This document shows positions 37,699-46,900 of a stretch of 64,000 nt of DNA, in pieces (within the stretch, counting starts at the first letter, position 1; every line of letters starts with the position of its first letter). The stretch spans positions 41,718-105,717 of the forward strand of contig NZ_FNIM01000002.1 of NCBI RefSeq assembly GCF_900103885.1, read 5' to 3'. Origin of the DNA: Actinomyces ruminicola. Its GTDB lineage: Bacteria; Actinomycetota; Actinomycetes; Actinomycetales; Actinomycetaceae. A program made the translations under genes and the position numbers. The notes beneath the pieces were generated by a model that had not been told where the DNA came from, did no database searches, and was given only the letters and a program-made list of their open reading frames with translations.

Positions 37699-39006
37699 TC
37701 AGACCTGATCCGGTGAGGGGGCGGAGACCCCGCCCGAAGGACGCTTGCGGGCCGGGCCGAACAGGTCGATGAGGTCGAGATCGTGGGCCACGACCTCGGA
37801 CAGGCGCCGCACTCCTTCACGGATATCAACGGGCTCCGGGTAGCAGAAGGACAGTCGCATGTGGTCGCGGCCCGCGCTTCCGCCGGCGTAGAAGGCCGTG
37901 CCGGAGACATAGGCGACCAGGTTGGTGACGGCCCGCGGCAGCATCTCCTTGGCGTCCAGGCCGTCGGGCAGTCCGACCCATACGTAGAACCCGCCCTCCG
38001 GCACGTTCCACGTGCACATGGGCATGAACTCCGCCAGTGCCTCGACCATGGCGTCTCGGCGTCTGCGGTACATGGTGCGGAAGGCCTCGATCTGACCGCG
38101 CCAGTCGAAGTTGTCCAGGTAGGTGGAGATGGAGAACTGGCCGACCGAGCTCGGGCACAGGATCGCCGCCTCGGAGGCCAGCTTCATCTTCTCGCGTACC
38201 GCCGGAGGGGCCACGGCCCAGCCCACCCGGTATCCGGGGGCGAAGATCTTGGAGAATGAGCCCAGGTAGACGACGTCGTCGGGAGCCAGCGTCTTCAGCG
38301 CGGTATGCGTGCGCCCCTGGAAGTCGAGCAGCCCGTAGGGATTGTCCTCGATGATGAGGATGTGGTGGCGCCGGCAGATGTCGATGACCTGTGGGCGCCG
38401 CTCCTCCGAGAGGGTCACTCCGGCCGGGTTGTGGAAGTTGGGCAGGCAGTAGAAGAACTTGATGCGACGTCCCTGCCGCTCCAGCCCGGCGATGGTCTCC
38501 TCGAGGGCCTCCGGGATGACGCCGTCGGCGTCGATCGGTGCCTGCTGGATGTCGGCCTGGTAGGTGGAGAAGATCGAGAGCGAGCCCACGTAGGTGGGCG
38601 CCTCGGTGAGGATGACGTCGCCGGGGTCGATGAAGAGCTCGGTGACGATGTCGACGGCCTGCTGCGAGCCGGTGGTGATGACGACGTCCTCGGGATCGGC
38701 GTCGATGCCCTCCAGGGCCATGACCTCGGGAATCTGCTCGCGCAGCCGCGGCATGCCCTGGCCGTTTCCGTACTGGAGTGCGCGGCCGCCGTCCTTGCGG
38801 ATCATGCGGGCGGTCGCCTCCGCCAGGGCATCGAGCGGCAGGTCCTTGAGATTGGGCATGCCGCCGGCGAGCGAGACCACCTCGGGCCTGGAGGCGACGG
38901 CGAACAGGGAGCGGGTCTCGGACTCACGCAGGCCGTACGCCCGGGTGGCGTAGGAGTCGAGCCAGGGATCCAGCCGGTTGCCTCGTTGTGGGTTCGTCTC
39001 GGTCAC
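37699..39006 (-). CDS. PLP-dependent aminotransferase (MocR/AAT class I type)
   Basis: 435-residue fold-type I aminotransferase without an HTH domain. PLP lysine is in GSFSKIFAPGYRVGW; other motifs are SLAGGMPN, LQYGNGQGMPRLRE, TTGSQQAVDI and EDNPYG. It is closest by eye to the 2-aminoadipate/aromatic transaminase group. Being upstream of the ligase gene, it may supply an amino-acid precursor, but the substrate is unknown. GTG 39006 with a GGGAGGG site is chosen; the longer frame runs through parS sites upstream. Confidence 0.85.
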   Translation of the reverse strand: MTETNPQRGNRLDPWLDSYATRAYGLRESETRSLFAVASRPEVVSLAGGMPNLKDLPLDALAEATARMIRKDGGRALQYGNGQGMPRLREQIPEVMALEGIDADPEDVVITTGSQQAVDIVTELFIDPGDVILTEAPTYVGSLSIFSTYQADIQQAPIDADGVIPEALEETIAGLERQGRRIKFFYCLPNFHNPAGVTLSEERRPQVIDICRRHHILIIEDNPYGLLDFQGRTHTALKTLAPDDVVYLGSFSKIFAPGYRVGWAVAPPAVREKMKLASEAAILCPSSVGQFSISTYLDNFDWRGQIEAFRTMYRRRRDAMVEALAEFMPMCTWNVPEGGFYVWVGLPDGLDAKEMLPRAVTNLVAYVSGTAFYAGGSAGRDHMRLSFCYPEPVDIREGVRRLSEVVAHDLDLIDLFGPARKRPSGGVSAPSPDQV

Positions 39007-39073
39007 GTGGTCATCCCTCCCGGCGGGTTTGCTTCGTCGGGGACCAGTCTGCCACGCCGGGAGTTCTCGGTGA

Positions 39074-39089
39074 TGTTTCACGTGAAACA
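39074..39089. promoter_or_regulatory. parS: parS site 3
   Basis: Exact TGTTTCACGTGAAACA in the intergenic region between the aminotransferase and thrC genes, 68 bp upstream of the aminotransferase start. Confidence 0.95.
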
Positions 39090-39213
39090 CCCGCCGGGAA
39101 TGCTCGGGCGACTCGGTGGTCGGTGAGGCCGTCGACGGTGCGGCCGCCGTGCGTGGCTGGGCTACGGAGGCAGCAGTCGCCGGTGCACGCCGCACCTGCA
39201 CCGCGTGCGCCGA

Positions 39214-39224
39214 TGTTTCACGTG
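39214..39224. promoter_or_regulatory. Degenerate parS half-site
   Basis: TGTTTCACGTG matches the left 11 bases of parS, but the right half is replaced by TCGCC. Probably a decayed copy. Confidence 0.6.
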
Positions 39225-39234
39225 TCGCCGCGAG

Positions 39235-39250
39235 TGTTTCACGTGAAACG
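39235..39250. promoter_or_regulatory. parS: parS site 4
   Basis: Matches the parS consensus at 15 of 16 positions; the last A is G. The core GTTTCACGTGAAAC is perfect. Confidence 0.9.
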
Positions 39251-39269
39251 CCGCGGGCCGCCCTCCGAG

Positions 39270-39285
39270 TGTTTCACGTGAAACA
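39270..39285. promoter_or_regulatory. parS: parS site 5
   Basis: Exact TGTTTCACGTGAAACA, 35 bp from site 4 and 30 bp from the thrC stop. Confidence 0.95.
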
Positions 39286-39314
39286 TGTCGGCCCCGCTGA
39301 GTTGATGGACACGC

Positions 39315-40805
39315 TCAGGGTCGCAGTGCGTCGGCGGCGATGAGTGCCCGCAGCCGCGACTCGTCGCAAGGGACATCGACCACGTGCTGCTCGGCGTCGA
39401 GCAGGCGGCGGATCGCCTCGGGCACGGGCCGTGGGGCGCCGAGCGCCTCGGCCACGGTCTCGGGGAACTTCTCCGGACGGGCGGTCTCCAGCACCAGGGT
39501 CGGGAAACCTCGTTCCATGACCCGCAGTGCCACCGTGACGCCGTCGGCGGTGTGCGGGTCGATCGGGGTGCCGGTGGCCTCGTGCACCCGCCGGATGGCG
39601 GCGAGCCGGTCGGCGTGCGTGGAGGTGCCGGAGACGAAGCCGTAGTCCTCGTCCAGGCGCGCCTGCTGGTCCGAGAGGTCCAGTACGCCGGTGCGCTCCA
39701 GCTCGGGCCAGCGGGACTGGAACTCCTCCGGGCCCAGCAGCGTCCAGACGAAGCGCTCCAGGTTGGAGGCCTTGGAGATGTCCATGGAGGGGCTGGAGGT
39801 GGCCAGGGTCTGCACGCTCGATCGTGGCCGGTAGATACCGGTGGAGAAGAACTCGTCCAGCACGTTGTTCTCATTGGTGGCCAGGATCAGGCGGCGGATG
39901 GGAACGCCCATGGTGCGGGCCAGGTGGCCGGCGTAGATGTTGCCGAAGTTGCCGCTGGGCACGGCCACGTCCACGCGGAAGGAACTGGGCTCGATGGCCG
40001 AGTCGCCGCCCCCGGATCCCGCCGCGGCGTCGCCCCCCGCAACGCCGTCGGAGGCGCGCAACCAGGCCCACACGTAGTAGACGACCTGGGCGGCGATGCG
40101 CCCGAAGTTGATGGAGTTGACCGCGCCGATGGCGTACCGGGACTTGAATGCCGGGTCGCTGTTAATGGCCTTGACCAGGTTCTGACAGTCGTCGAAGACG
40201 CCTTCGACGGCGATGTTGTGGATGTTGGGATCGGCAAGGGAGTACATCTGGGCGCGCTGCACGTCGCTCATGCGTCCCTGTGGTGAGAGCATGAAGACGC
40301 TGACTCCGTCGCGGCCGCGGAAGGCGTGCTCGGCGGCCGAGCCGGTGTCACCGCTGGTGGCGCCGAGGATGTTGAGCACCCGACCTTCTCGGGACAGCGT
40401 GTAGGGGATCGCCTGGCCGAGGAACTGCATGGCCAGGTCCTTAAACGCCATGGTCGGCCCCTCGGACAGGCCCACCAGCGTTAGTCCCTCGGCGACGTCG
40501 TCGAGCGGGCGCAGCGGAACCACCGGGGCCGGGAAGCGCTCCGGGCCGTAGGCGGCAGCGGTGAGCGCGCGCAGGTCCGCGGCCGGGATGTCGGTGGCGT
40601 ACAGGCCGATGACCTCGGCCGCGAGCTCCGGATAGCTCAGCGGCCGCCAGTCCTCCAGGGTGGTGGCGGTGATGCGTGGGACCGCGGCGGGGACGGCCAG
40701 GCCGCCGTCGGGGGCCAGCCCCGATAGGAGCACGTCCAGGAAGCCGGTGGGCGCCATGCCGCCCCGGGTGGAGATGTAGCTCGTGTCCTGCGTGCGGTGC
40801 TGCAT
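39315..40805 (-). CDS. thrC: Threonine synthase
   Basis: 496-residue PLP enzyme converting O-phosphohomoserine to threonine, of the long fungal/proteobacterial class. The N-terminus has YISTRGGMAPTGFLDVLLSGLAPDGGLAVP. PLP lysine is in TMAFKDLAMQFLG, and the glycine-rich phosphate region is GATSGDTGSAA. A GGGAGGG ribosome site precedes the ATG, and a TAGGAT box (40842-40847, minus) could be its -10. A Gly/Ala/Asp-rich insertion of about 20 residues lies near residue 255. Confidence 0.94.
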   Translation of the reverse strand: MQHRTQDTSYISTRGGMAPTGFLDVLLSGLAPDGGLAVPAAVPRITATTLEDWRPLSYPELAAEVIGLYATDIPAADLRALTAAAYGPERFPAPVVPLRPLDDVAEGLTLVGLSEGPTMAFKDLAMQFLGQAIPYTLSREGRVLNILGATSGDTGSAAEHAFRGRDGVSVFMLSPQGRMSDVQRAQMYSLADPNIHNIAVEGVFDDCQNLVKAINSDPAFKSRYAIGAVNSINFGRIAAQVVYYVWAWLRASDGVAGGDAAAGSGGGDSAIEPSSFRVDVAVPSGNFGNIYAGHLARTMGVPIRRLILATNENNVLDEFFSTGIYRPRSSVQTLATSSPSMDISKASNLERFVWTLLGPEEFQSRWPELERTGVLDLSDQQARLDEDYGFVSGTSTHADRLAAIRRVHEATGTPIDPHTADGVTVALRVMERGFPTLVLETARPEKFPETVAEALGAPRPVPEAIRRLLDAEQHVVDVPCDESRLRALIAADALRP

Positions 40806-41169
40806 GTGCCGCCCTCCCGTGCGCCGTGGTGAAACGCGCCCATCCTATGCGACCGGCTGAACCTTGCGGCTACCCGCGGTCGCATCCGCTGACGGGGCTG
40901 GGACAAGGTGGTATCGCAAAGTACCTGGGTGACGGCAACCCCGGCGGATGGTAGGTCCGTCTCGGTGATTTCCAGATGCACCAAGACGGTGGCCTGGCGA
41001 GTCGTACTCACGAAGTTCTTGGCCTTACAGGATTCGCGTGTTGGTGAAGGCGCCCCGTCCTGAAGAATCAGGCGAGCCCCTCCACAGGGAGGAGTGCCAG
41101 CAAACATAAAGAGCTATAGACTTCACGTAGCCAGCGGCGGTGAATGCCACGGTAAAGGAGGGACTTGCT
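40806..41169. other. Gene-free region upstream of thrC
   Basis: 364 bp between thrC (minus) and the frameshifted secreted-protein gene (plus). It holds the thrC leader and a possible promoter for the plus-strand genes around 41100-41120, where base composition drops. No gene or RNA was accepted. Confidence 0.45.
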
Positions 41170-41755
41170 GTGAAACGACGTTCAGCGATGACGATGCCGG
41201 CTGGTATGGCCGGCGGGGGCAATTATAGGCACGGGTTTCTGCTCGGGCCCGCCAATCTCGCAAGCATACGCCGCAACTGGCGGTACCGAAGACGACGCCG
41301 TCGATCTGATTGCGGAGATTCGTGAGCAACTCGCCGCTAGCGGAGATACCGTTGAAGAGGAATTAAGAAGCTTCGGGTACGAAGATGCTGCGGCTGAGTT
41401 CGCGGAGGGAACGTCTGGATCTTCGGGGGCTACAGGTCCCCGTCGGGCTGCAGCGTCCAACCAGACCAAGAAGGCGCTTCGTGCCTCGGTCACCGCTATA
41501 GGCGCATCTTTCCTTGCTATGGGATACAAGCTCTCAGCCGAGTTGGCGTTGCATGGCCTTGACTTGACCCGTACCGGTACCACATACGTGCCCAAGAATG
41601 GTTCTATTGCCGGGAAGTCGGCTACAGTGGCCGCGCTACGAAAGAAGACAGCAAAGAGTGGCGGTGCGACGTTCAACAAGACAGGAGGCACGATAGGGTG
41701 CGATCTATCCCTTCAATATCAAAATCACGGTCTAAGATGGCGGCATGCGTCGTAA
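41170..41755 (+). pseudogene. Secreted protein gene with a frameshift in a G5 run
   Basis: GTG 41170 after an AAGGAGGG ribosome site begins a basic, Met/Ala/Gly-rich start (MKRRSAMTMPAGMAG). At a run of five G (41215-41219) the frame must shift to continue. With four G it would read on as AIIGTGFCSGPPISQAYA, completing a signal peptide with an AYA cleavage site, then about 160 mature residues to 41755. The mature part has an acidic helical region, an Ala/Gly-rich hydrophobic helix (VTAIGASFLAMGYKLSAELA) and a basic C-terminus. Without a shift, translation stops at 41325. Real mutation, slippage control or sequencing error are all possible. Family unknown. The 3' end overlaps a lipoprotein gene by 11 nt. 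Confidence 0.65.
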
Positions 41756-42215
41756 ACCCATCTATTGTTGTCGGTGTGCTTATCCGTTGCTGGCTGCTGC
41801 CTTGGTCACCGCGACACTCAGCGGCTGTGCCGACGGGCACGAGGAGGGTGACCTGAGTTGGCAGCTCGGCGTATTGGCGCAGAACTGGGAGGTCGAGATT
41901 CCCAGTAGTGTCAGCCTGAAGGGCTATCAGAGCTCGGAGGTCGGCCCGCACGGCGAAGTCGACGCTGTTTACGTGGTGCAAGCAGGCGACGTGGAGGGAA
42001 CCTGGCTCGACGGCGACTTCGACTCCCCCTCGAAGACTCGCAGTGAGGAGCTGGCGGAGACCGTCGCTGCGGCGTCGGCCGCGGACATCGTGGGCGACGT
42101 TGCTGACTTGCGGTGCATCGACCCGCTGAAGAAGGGAACCTCCGACACCCTCACGGTCTGCCGCAGGTCTGAGGCCGACGAGCTGATTCTGCTGGAGCAC
42201 GTCCCCATCACCTGA
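41745..42215 (+). CDS. Small lipoprotein paired with the secreted protein
   Basis: 156 residues. Signal peptide of a lipoprotein: basic start, hydrophobic stretch LLAAALVTATL and lipobox LSGC (Cys about 28). The mature acidic domain of about 128 residues has two further cysteines (in LRCID and TVCRRS) and no recognised family. It starts 11 nt before the end of the upstream secreted-protein frame, so the two were an operon. A secreted protein next to a membrane-anchored lipoprotein resembles toxin/immunity or partner pairs; this is a hypothesis from arrangement alone. Confidence 0.68.
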   Translation: MRRKPIYCCRCAYPLLAAALVTATLSGCADGHEEGDLSWQLGVLAQNWEVEIPSSVSLKGYQSSEVGPHGEVDAVYVVQAGDVEGTWLDGDFDSPSKTRSEELAETVAAASAADIVGDVADLRCIDPLKKGTSDTLTVCRRSEADELILLEHVPIT

Positions 42216-42307
42216 GGCCATGCCTCGTGACGTACTTAGGAGGGTCACGTCATGCGACTCCTTGACGCACCCGGCGAGCGCAGGTGGCAGCACTCGGTGC
42301 CGAGGAA

Positions 42308-42427
42308 TGTCCGAGATCGGCACAAACGCGTCGGCGGGCCCGAAGGGCCCGCCGACGATCGTTGGAATCATGCGGTTGCGTCGTGTGTCCTGGTCATTGC
42401 TTCCGGCGTTTGTGCCGATCTGCGACA
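42308..42427 (-). repeat. 120-bp terminal-inverted-repeat element, copy 3 (inverted)
   Basis: Again exactly 120 bp. The 22-bp ends match each other at 20 of 22 positions and share TGTC...ACAAACGC with the copies at 352 and 1914. Read on the minus strand, the central CCGCATGATTCCAACG falls at the same element positions (53-68) as in copy 1. This copy also has an inner GGGCCCGAAGGGCCC hairpin. It lies between the lipoprotein gene and trxA. Confidence 0.75.
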
Positions 42428-42486
42428 CTCTCGCGAGTGCGGCGCCCCAGAACCAGCCACAATCGGGCACGGCGCGGTCGACCCGG

Positions 42487-42813
42487 TCAGGCGATGACCT
42501 TCTCCAGCTGCGCCTTGAAGGAGGCCTTCGGGCGGGAGCCGGCGAACTGGTGGACCACCTCGCCCCCGGAGACGACGGCGAAGGTCGGGATGGAGCGCAC
42601 GCCGAAGGAGCGCGCGGTGGCCGGGTTGGCGTCCACATCCACCTTCACGAACTTGGCCCGCCCGCCCAGCTCGGCGGCGACCTCGTCCACGACGGGGGCC
42701 ATCTGGCGGCAGGGGCCGCACCACTCGGCCCAGAAGTCGATGACGACGGGGATGTCGGACCGCATGACCTCGGCCTCGAAGGTGGCGTCGGTGACGGCGA
42801 GCGTGTCGGACAT
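42487..42813 (-). CDS. trxA: Thioredoxin
   Basis: 108-residue thioredoxin fold with the canonical redox site WCGPC (residues 31-35), IDFWAEW before it and the cis-Pro in SIPTFAV. It reduces protein disulfides and is itself reduced by TrxB, encoded immediately upstream on the same strand with a 92-bp gap. Same trxB-trxA linkage near the origin as in mycobacteria. Confidence 0.96.
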   Translation of the reverse strand: MSDTLAVTDATFEAEVMRSDIPVVIDFWAEWCGPCRQMAPVVDEVAAELGGRAKFVKVDVDANPATARSFGVRSIPTFAVVSGGEVVHQFAGSRPKASFKAQLEKVIA

Positions 42814-42905
42814 GTTGTCTCCTCAGCAGAACAGGGTGTGAACGATTATGGGTAATGACGAATAAACTTGCGCTTGTGCCCCGCGGCCGCGCCCCGGGCG
42901 ACCGC

Positions 42906-43832
42906 TCAGGCGTCTAGCTCGGCCAGGTAGGCCTCGGCGTCAAGCGCCGCCCGGCAGCCCGAGCCGGCGGCGGTGACCGCCTGCTGGTAGTGCGGGTCGG
43001 CGACGTCGCCGCAGGCGAACACGCCGGGCACATTGGTGCGCTGGGAGGGCGAGTCCACCTTGATGTAGCCGGCCTCGTCCAGTTCCAGCACGCCCGCCAC
43101 CAGCTCCGAGCGCGGAACCTGCCCGATGGCCACGAACAGGCCCGCGGCCGGGATGTCGCGCCGCTCGCCGGTGACGGTGTCCTCCAGGGTCACCGACTCC
43201 AGGGCCTCGGCCCCGTTCAGCGCCACCACCCGGGAGTTCCAGGCGAAGTCGATCTTCTCCTCCTCCTGGGCGCGCTTGGCCATGACCGCGCTGGCGCGCA
43301 GCTGGTCGCGCCGGTGCACCACCGTCACCGAGGAGCCGAAGCGGGACAGGAACAGGGCCTCCTCCATGGCGGAGTCCCCGCCGCCGACGACGACGATCGG
43401 CTGATCCTTGAAGAAGAAGCCGTCGCAGGTGGCGCAGTAGGACACGCCGTGGCCGGACAGCCGGTCCTCGCCGTCGAGCCCGAGCTTGCGGTACTCCGAG
43501 CCCGTGGACAGGATCACGGCGCGGGCCTCGTAGACGGCGTCGTCGGTGGTGATGCGCTTGACGTCGCCCGTCAGTTCCAGCGCGGTGACGTCCTCGAAGC
43601 GAACATCAGCGCCGAAGCGCTCGGCCTGCTCCTGCATCTGGGTCATCAGGTCGGGGCCCATGATGCCATCGCTGAAGCCGGGGTAGTTCTCCACCTCGGT
43701 GGTGTTCATCAGGGCGCCGCCGGCGGTCACGGAGCCGGCGAGCACCACCGGATGCAGCTGGGCGCGGGCGGCGTAGATAGCCGCGGTGTACCCCCCGGGG
43801 CCGGAGCCGACAATGACGACGTCGTGGACCAT
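42906..43832 (-). CDS. trxB: Thioredoxin-disulfide reductase
   Basis: 308-residue FAD/NADPH flavoprotein. The N-terminal GSGPGGYTAAIYAAR is the FAD loop, CATC (Cys133, Cys136) the redox site, VVGGGDSAMEEALFL the NADPH loop and GVFACGDV the second FAD contact. Full length. Co-transcribed with trxA. A gap of 103 bp separates it from murJ upstream. Confidence 0.96.
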   Translation of the reverse strand: MVHDVVIVGSGPGGYTAAIYAARAQLHPVVLAGSVTAGGALMNTTEVENYPGFSDGIMGPDLMTQMQEQAERFGADVRFEDVTALELTGDVKRITTDDAVYEARAVILSTGSEYRKLGLDGEDRLSGHGVSYCATCDGFFFKDQPIVVVGGGDSAMEEALFLSRFGSSVTVVHRRDQLRASAVMAKRAQEEEKIDFAWNSRVVALNGAEALESVTLEDTVTGERRDIPAAGLFVAIGQVPRSELVAGVLELDEAGYIKVDSPSQRTNVPGVFACGDVADPHYQQAVTAAGSGCRAALDAEAYLAELDA

Positions 43833-43935
43833 GACTCTCCTGACTCGTGTGCTCTTCGCGGGCCGCCGCCCGTGGATGCCAAGTGCGTACGCCCAGTGAA
43901 CCGGGGCGCCGGGTGCTTTGTTCCAGTGGGACGAC

Positions 43936-46900
43936 CTATTTAAACGTGATCTCTGAGATGGTGAGCTTATATTGGCCGTCGGCCGCGGTCGGCAGGTCAG
44001 TCACCCACAGCACGATCGACTGCGTGGAGGCGGCCTCGAACTCGAAGGAGGTCGTGCCCTCGGTGAAGGCGCCCTCGGCCAGCAGCGTTCCCCCGGTGGG
44101 GTCCTGCGCGCTGGTGGCGCGCACCTGCACGTTGCCGCCCGTGCCCGTCCCGTGAATGTCGACGCCGGAGACCTGCGCCTCCTGCTCCAGCGTGATCTCC
44201 ATGCCGATGCCCTGCTTCCAGGCCAGGGACGCGTCGTAGTAGTAACGCGAGGACCAGGCCTGGTCGGTGGCGCCGTCGATCACCAGGGCGGCGTTCTCCG
44301 GGTGCTCGTTGTTGTCGCCGAAGGGGTCGAGGGCCTGGGCCGAGGCGGGTGTGATCGTCGCCGCGGGCTCCTGCTCCTCCTGGGGCTTCTGCTGCTCCGG
44401 CGCGGGGGCGGCCGCGGACGCGGTGGGCACGGTCTTGGCGGCGGGGATGTCATCATCCTGGAACTTCACACCGGCCAGGCCGAGCAGGTTGTTGACCGCG
44501 AGGAACACCCCGACCAGTACGGCCACCAGCACGGCGATGAGCACGGCGGTGGTGGTCCGGTTGACCGCCCGCTCCTGCTCGTCCTCCTCGGCGGCGAGGT
44601 CCGGCGCGAACCGGTTGTCCGCCTGCGCGGAGGGCTCCGGCGCGGCCTGCTCGACCGGCGCGCTCGGGCGGTCCGCAGCGGTGACGGGGGCGGGCGCGCC
44701 GATCGCAGCCGGGGTGGGTGGGGCCTCGTCGGCTGCGCCGACCGATGCCGTGGCCGCGGCCGATGCATCCGCGCCGACGGCGGCCGTATCCGCCACACGG
44801 GCGGTCGAGCGCCGCCGCAGCCGGGCCAGGACCCCGCCCGCCATGCTGGTGAGTGCAGCCGTGGTGGCACCCGCGGTCGCGGGCTCCGACTCCGAGGGAG
44901 GCTCCGGAGCCGGACCGGGCGAGGTTGCCGACGCCGCCAGACCGGACAGCGCCGTAACGTCCCACGGGGCCAGCGCAGAGGCGATCTCCGCGGCGGAGGT
45001 GGGCGCGGCCGCCGGATCGCCCCAGGTGCGGGCGACCAGTCGGTCCAGGGCGGCGTCGACGTCCTCGGGCGTGCGGGCGAGCTGCGACGGGGGCACCGGT
45101 GCCCCGCCCGCCATCGGCGCCGTGGGCAGGCCGGCGCGCTTGCCCGGCCAGCGCCCCGTCAGCCCGAAGTACAGCAACTCGACCAAGGCGTGCGCGTCCG
45201 CGCGGTCGGCGGCCAGGGGGTCGGCGGCTGCACGTGCATCCAGGCCCAGCGCGGCCGCCTCCACGCCGATACCGGAGACCTGCACGGTGCCGTCCGGCCG
45301 CACCCGCACCGACTCCGGCGCCAGGTTCAGATGGTGCAGCCCACGGCGCGAGCACGCGTCCAGGGCCTGGGCGGCCTCACCGACGATCGCGCGCACCTGC
45401 TCGGCCCGCAGTCCGGTGCCGACCAGTGAGGCGAAGGTTCGGCCCGCCATCGGCTCGGTGACGATGAACGACGGCGTGGCCGCCTCGACGTCGTAGACGC
45501 GCTGGATGCGGGCGTCGTCGACCAGGACGGCCCGCGTGGCCGCCTCCAGCACCTCGCGGCGGTGCGGGGTGGCGTCGGTCAGCATGAGCACGGTGACCGG
45601 GCGGTCCAGGATCGTGTCCCGGCCCAGGTGCCGCACGATGCGTGGCAGGGTGGCGGGCATGGTGGACAACAGCTCGTATCGGCCGGAGCCGATCGGCGTC
45701 GCGTCCGCCATGAGGTCGCCTCCCACGACTGGTAGTGCCTGTGTGTTGAAGGCGAGTCTAGCCGGATCGGCGGGCCAGACGGCGGCCGGGGCGAAACCGA
45801 TACTCGGGGTCGACGGCGCGGACGCCGGGCGGACGGCCGGGGGGAAGGACGGCGGCAGCACCAGGGCCTCCTCCGGCTCGGTGCCGGCGGGAGCGGTCGG
45901 CGTCGGCGCCAGCGCGCGGCCAGCACGCACCAGCGCCCGGCCCACCGGCCCGGGCAGCAGCCGCCCGACCTTGGTGACTATGCGCGAGAGCGGGCTGAAG
46001 AACACGTCCAGCTCCTGCACGCGCAGCAGCCTGGCCCCGGCCAGGTAGACCACCGTCATGACCACCGCCGCCACCAGCACCGTCACCAGCGCATCCACCG
46101 GGCGAGAGCCGCTCAGGGAGCCGTCGGTAGGGCCGAGCAGGCGGCGCACACCCAGCCCCACCAGCACGGCGGGCAGTGCCGCAACGATCAGCCGCGCGTA
46201 GGTGCCGACCACGCGCGGCCCGTCCAGATCCGGCAGGTGTCGGCGGATCAGCGGCACCAGGATGAGGAAGCCGGCGACCTGGCAGGTGGCCGAGGCCACC
46301 GCCGCCCACACCATCCAGTGGTTGGCCGGGGCCAGCAGGTAGGCGCCCAGGCAGACCAGTATCGGGATGAGCCCCACGACGGTGTCGGCGATGAGCAGCC
46401 GCTTGGTGTCCGCGTAGGCGAGCATGACCCGCTGCATGGTGAACCAGATGCCCTGCCCCACGATGCCGATCGCCAGCACCGTCAGGATCGGGGCGGATGC
46501 GCCCGCCTGCTCCAGCGACAATGAGGGGACGAATACCTGCAGCGCCGGAGCCGCCAGCGTGCCGATGCCGGCCGCGAACAGCACCGTGAACACGGCGATC
46601 GAGCGCAGCCCCAGGGACAGGTCGTCGCGCACTCCCTCCCGGTCCCCGGCGGCGGCCTTCTCACTCATGCGGGTGAACAGCGCGGTGATGATCGAGGTGG
46701 TGATCAGCGACTGCGGCAGCATGTACACCAGCTGGGCGTTGGCGTACATCGTCGTCGACGGGACGATCACGTCCGCGTAGGCGGCCGACTCGGCGGCGGT
46801 GACCGCCCGGGAGCCCAGGTTCGTGGCGGCCAGGTCGCCCAGGGAGACGATTCCCGTGCCCAGCAGCGCCCACAGCGCCACCTTGGACATGCTCCCCAGA

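Noticed and set aside
40908-40922. AAGGTGGTATCGC resembling the T-box riboswitch motif near thrC
   Set aside because: It is on the plus strand, whereas thrC is read from the minus strand, and no specifier stem-loop or terminator accompanies it.
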